From NCBI GenBank assembly GCA_024277475.1, contig JAJRVC010000121.1, positions 1-5,347 of the forward strand: DNA of 5,347 bases. Direction: 5' to 3'. The first letter of the stretch is position 1. Every line of letters starts with the position of its first letter. The DNA is from Deltaproteobacteria bacterium (GTDB lineage Bacteria > Desulfobacterota > Desulfobacteria > Desulfobacterales > JAFDCJ01). Below the pieces are notes generated by a model. That model was not told where the DNA came from. It saw only the letters and a list, made by a program, of their open reading frames with translations, and did no database searches. A program made the position numbers and the translations under genes. Shown here piece after piece: positions 5,143 to 5,347 of the stretch.

Positions 5143-5347
5143 GAGGCCAAGCTTTATCTATGGGATTGGTCGGAAATCGATCAAGAACCGGCAAGATATG
5201 AAAATTGCGTTGCGTCTCATCTCCTCAAACTTGTGCATTTTCTCCAGGATTATGAGGGATACAGGGCAAGATTATATTATCTTAGAAGTATAGAAAAAAA
5301 AGAAGTGGATTTTCTGGTGACCATTGATAAAAAACCCTGGTTTGCCG
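5131..5347 (+). pseudogene. 5'-truncated DUF4143-type AAA protein, C-terminal fragment, runs off the right edge
   Basis: The frame is open from just after TAA at 5128-5130 to the window edge, 72 codons. From 5143 it reads E-A-K-L-Y-L-W-D-W-S-E-I-D, then A-R-Y-E-N-C-V-A-S-H-L-L-K, L-V-H-F-L-Q-D-Y-E-G-Y, K-E-V-D-F-L-V-T-I-D and K-P-W-F-A. This is the typical C-terminal DUF4143 region of the widespread AAA_14/DUF4143 ATP-binding proteins, which have a restriction-endonuclease-like fold with the E-V-D-F motif. Such proteins are normally near 400 residues, and this part would lie well past the middle. There is no ATG, GTG or TTG start in frame before the conserved sequence, no ribosome site, and no Walker A or B region upstream. 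I conclude that the 5' part has been deleted and the rest is a remnant. A programmed product from an unseen start is unlikely. The true 3' end is outside the window. Confidence 0.75.

Overview
The window looks like a stretch of accessory bacterial chromosome. The style suggests a Desulfobacterota-like (sulfate-reducer-type) genome: the right-edge DUF4143 sequence, scattered GGTTCA-type intergenic repeats, and a GC-balanced SNF2 gene beside AT-rich spacers. That taxonomic guess rests on sequence style from memory and is weak.

Left third (1-1388). A possible minus-strand gene start (GTG at 77 with a GGAGG ribosome site) runs off the left edge. An AT-rich spacer follows, holding a 34-codon small ORF with a good ribosome site. 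Next is a radical SAM gene (471-1388) that is complete except for one in-frame TGA at codon 119. Reading continues in the same frame on both sides of the TGA, and all the expected cysteines are present. The local residues would read C-S-R-[TGA]-H, a CxxU-like pattern if selenocysteine is inserted, and a hairpin follows the TGA at a distance reasonable for a bacterial SECIS. The gene is therefore either an undescribed selenoprotein radical SAM enzyme or a freshly broken gene. This is the most interesting point in the window.

Middle (1389-4824). A spacer with short GGTTC repeats and hairpins precedes an intact 882-residue SWIM-SNF2 helicase/translocase (1607-4255). Facing it on the minus strand is a 190-residue DUF2786-like protein (4252-4824) with a very basic C-terminal tail. 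The two genes converge and overlap by four bases. The T-rich DNA that encodes the Lys/Arg tail lies just after the helicase stop and may also serve as its terminator U-tract. The two proteins may work together on nucleic acid, but that is inference.

Right end (4825-5347). A spacer holds a second GGTTCA repeat cluster and a strong 30-base inverted repeat. It runs directly into the C-terminal part of a DUF4143-type AAA protein with no N-terminal ATPase region and no start codon. This appears to be a 5'-truncated remnant, and its break lies at the inverted repeat.
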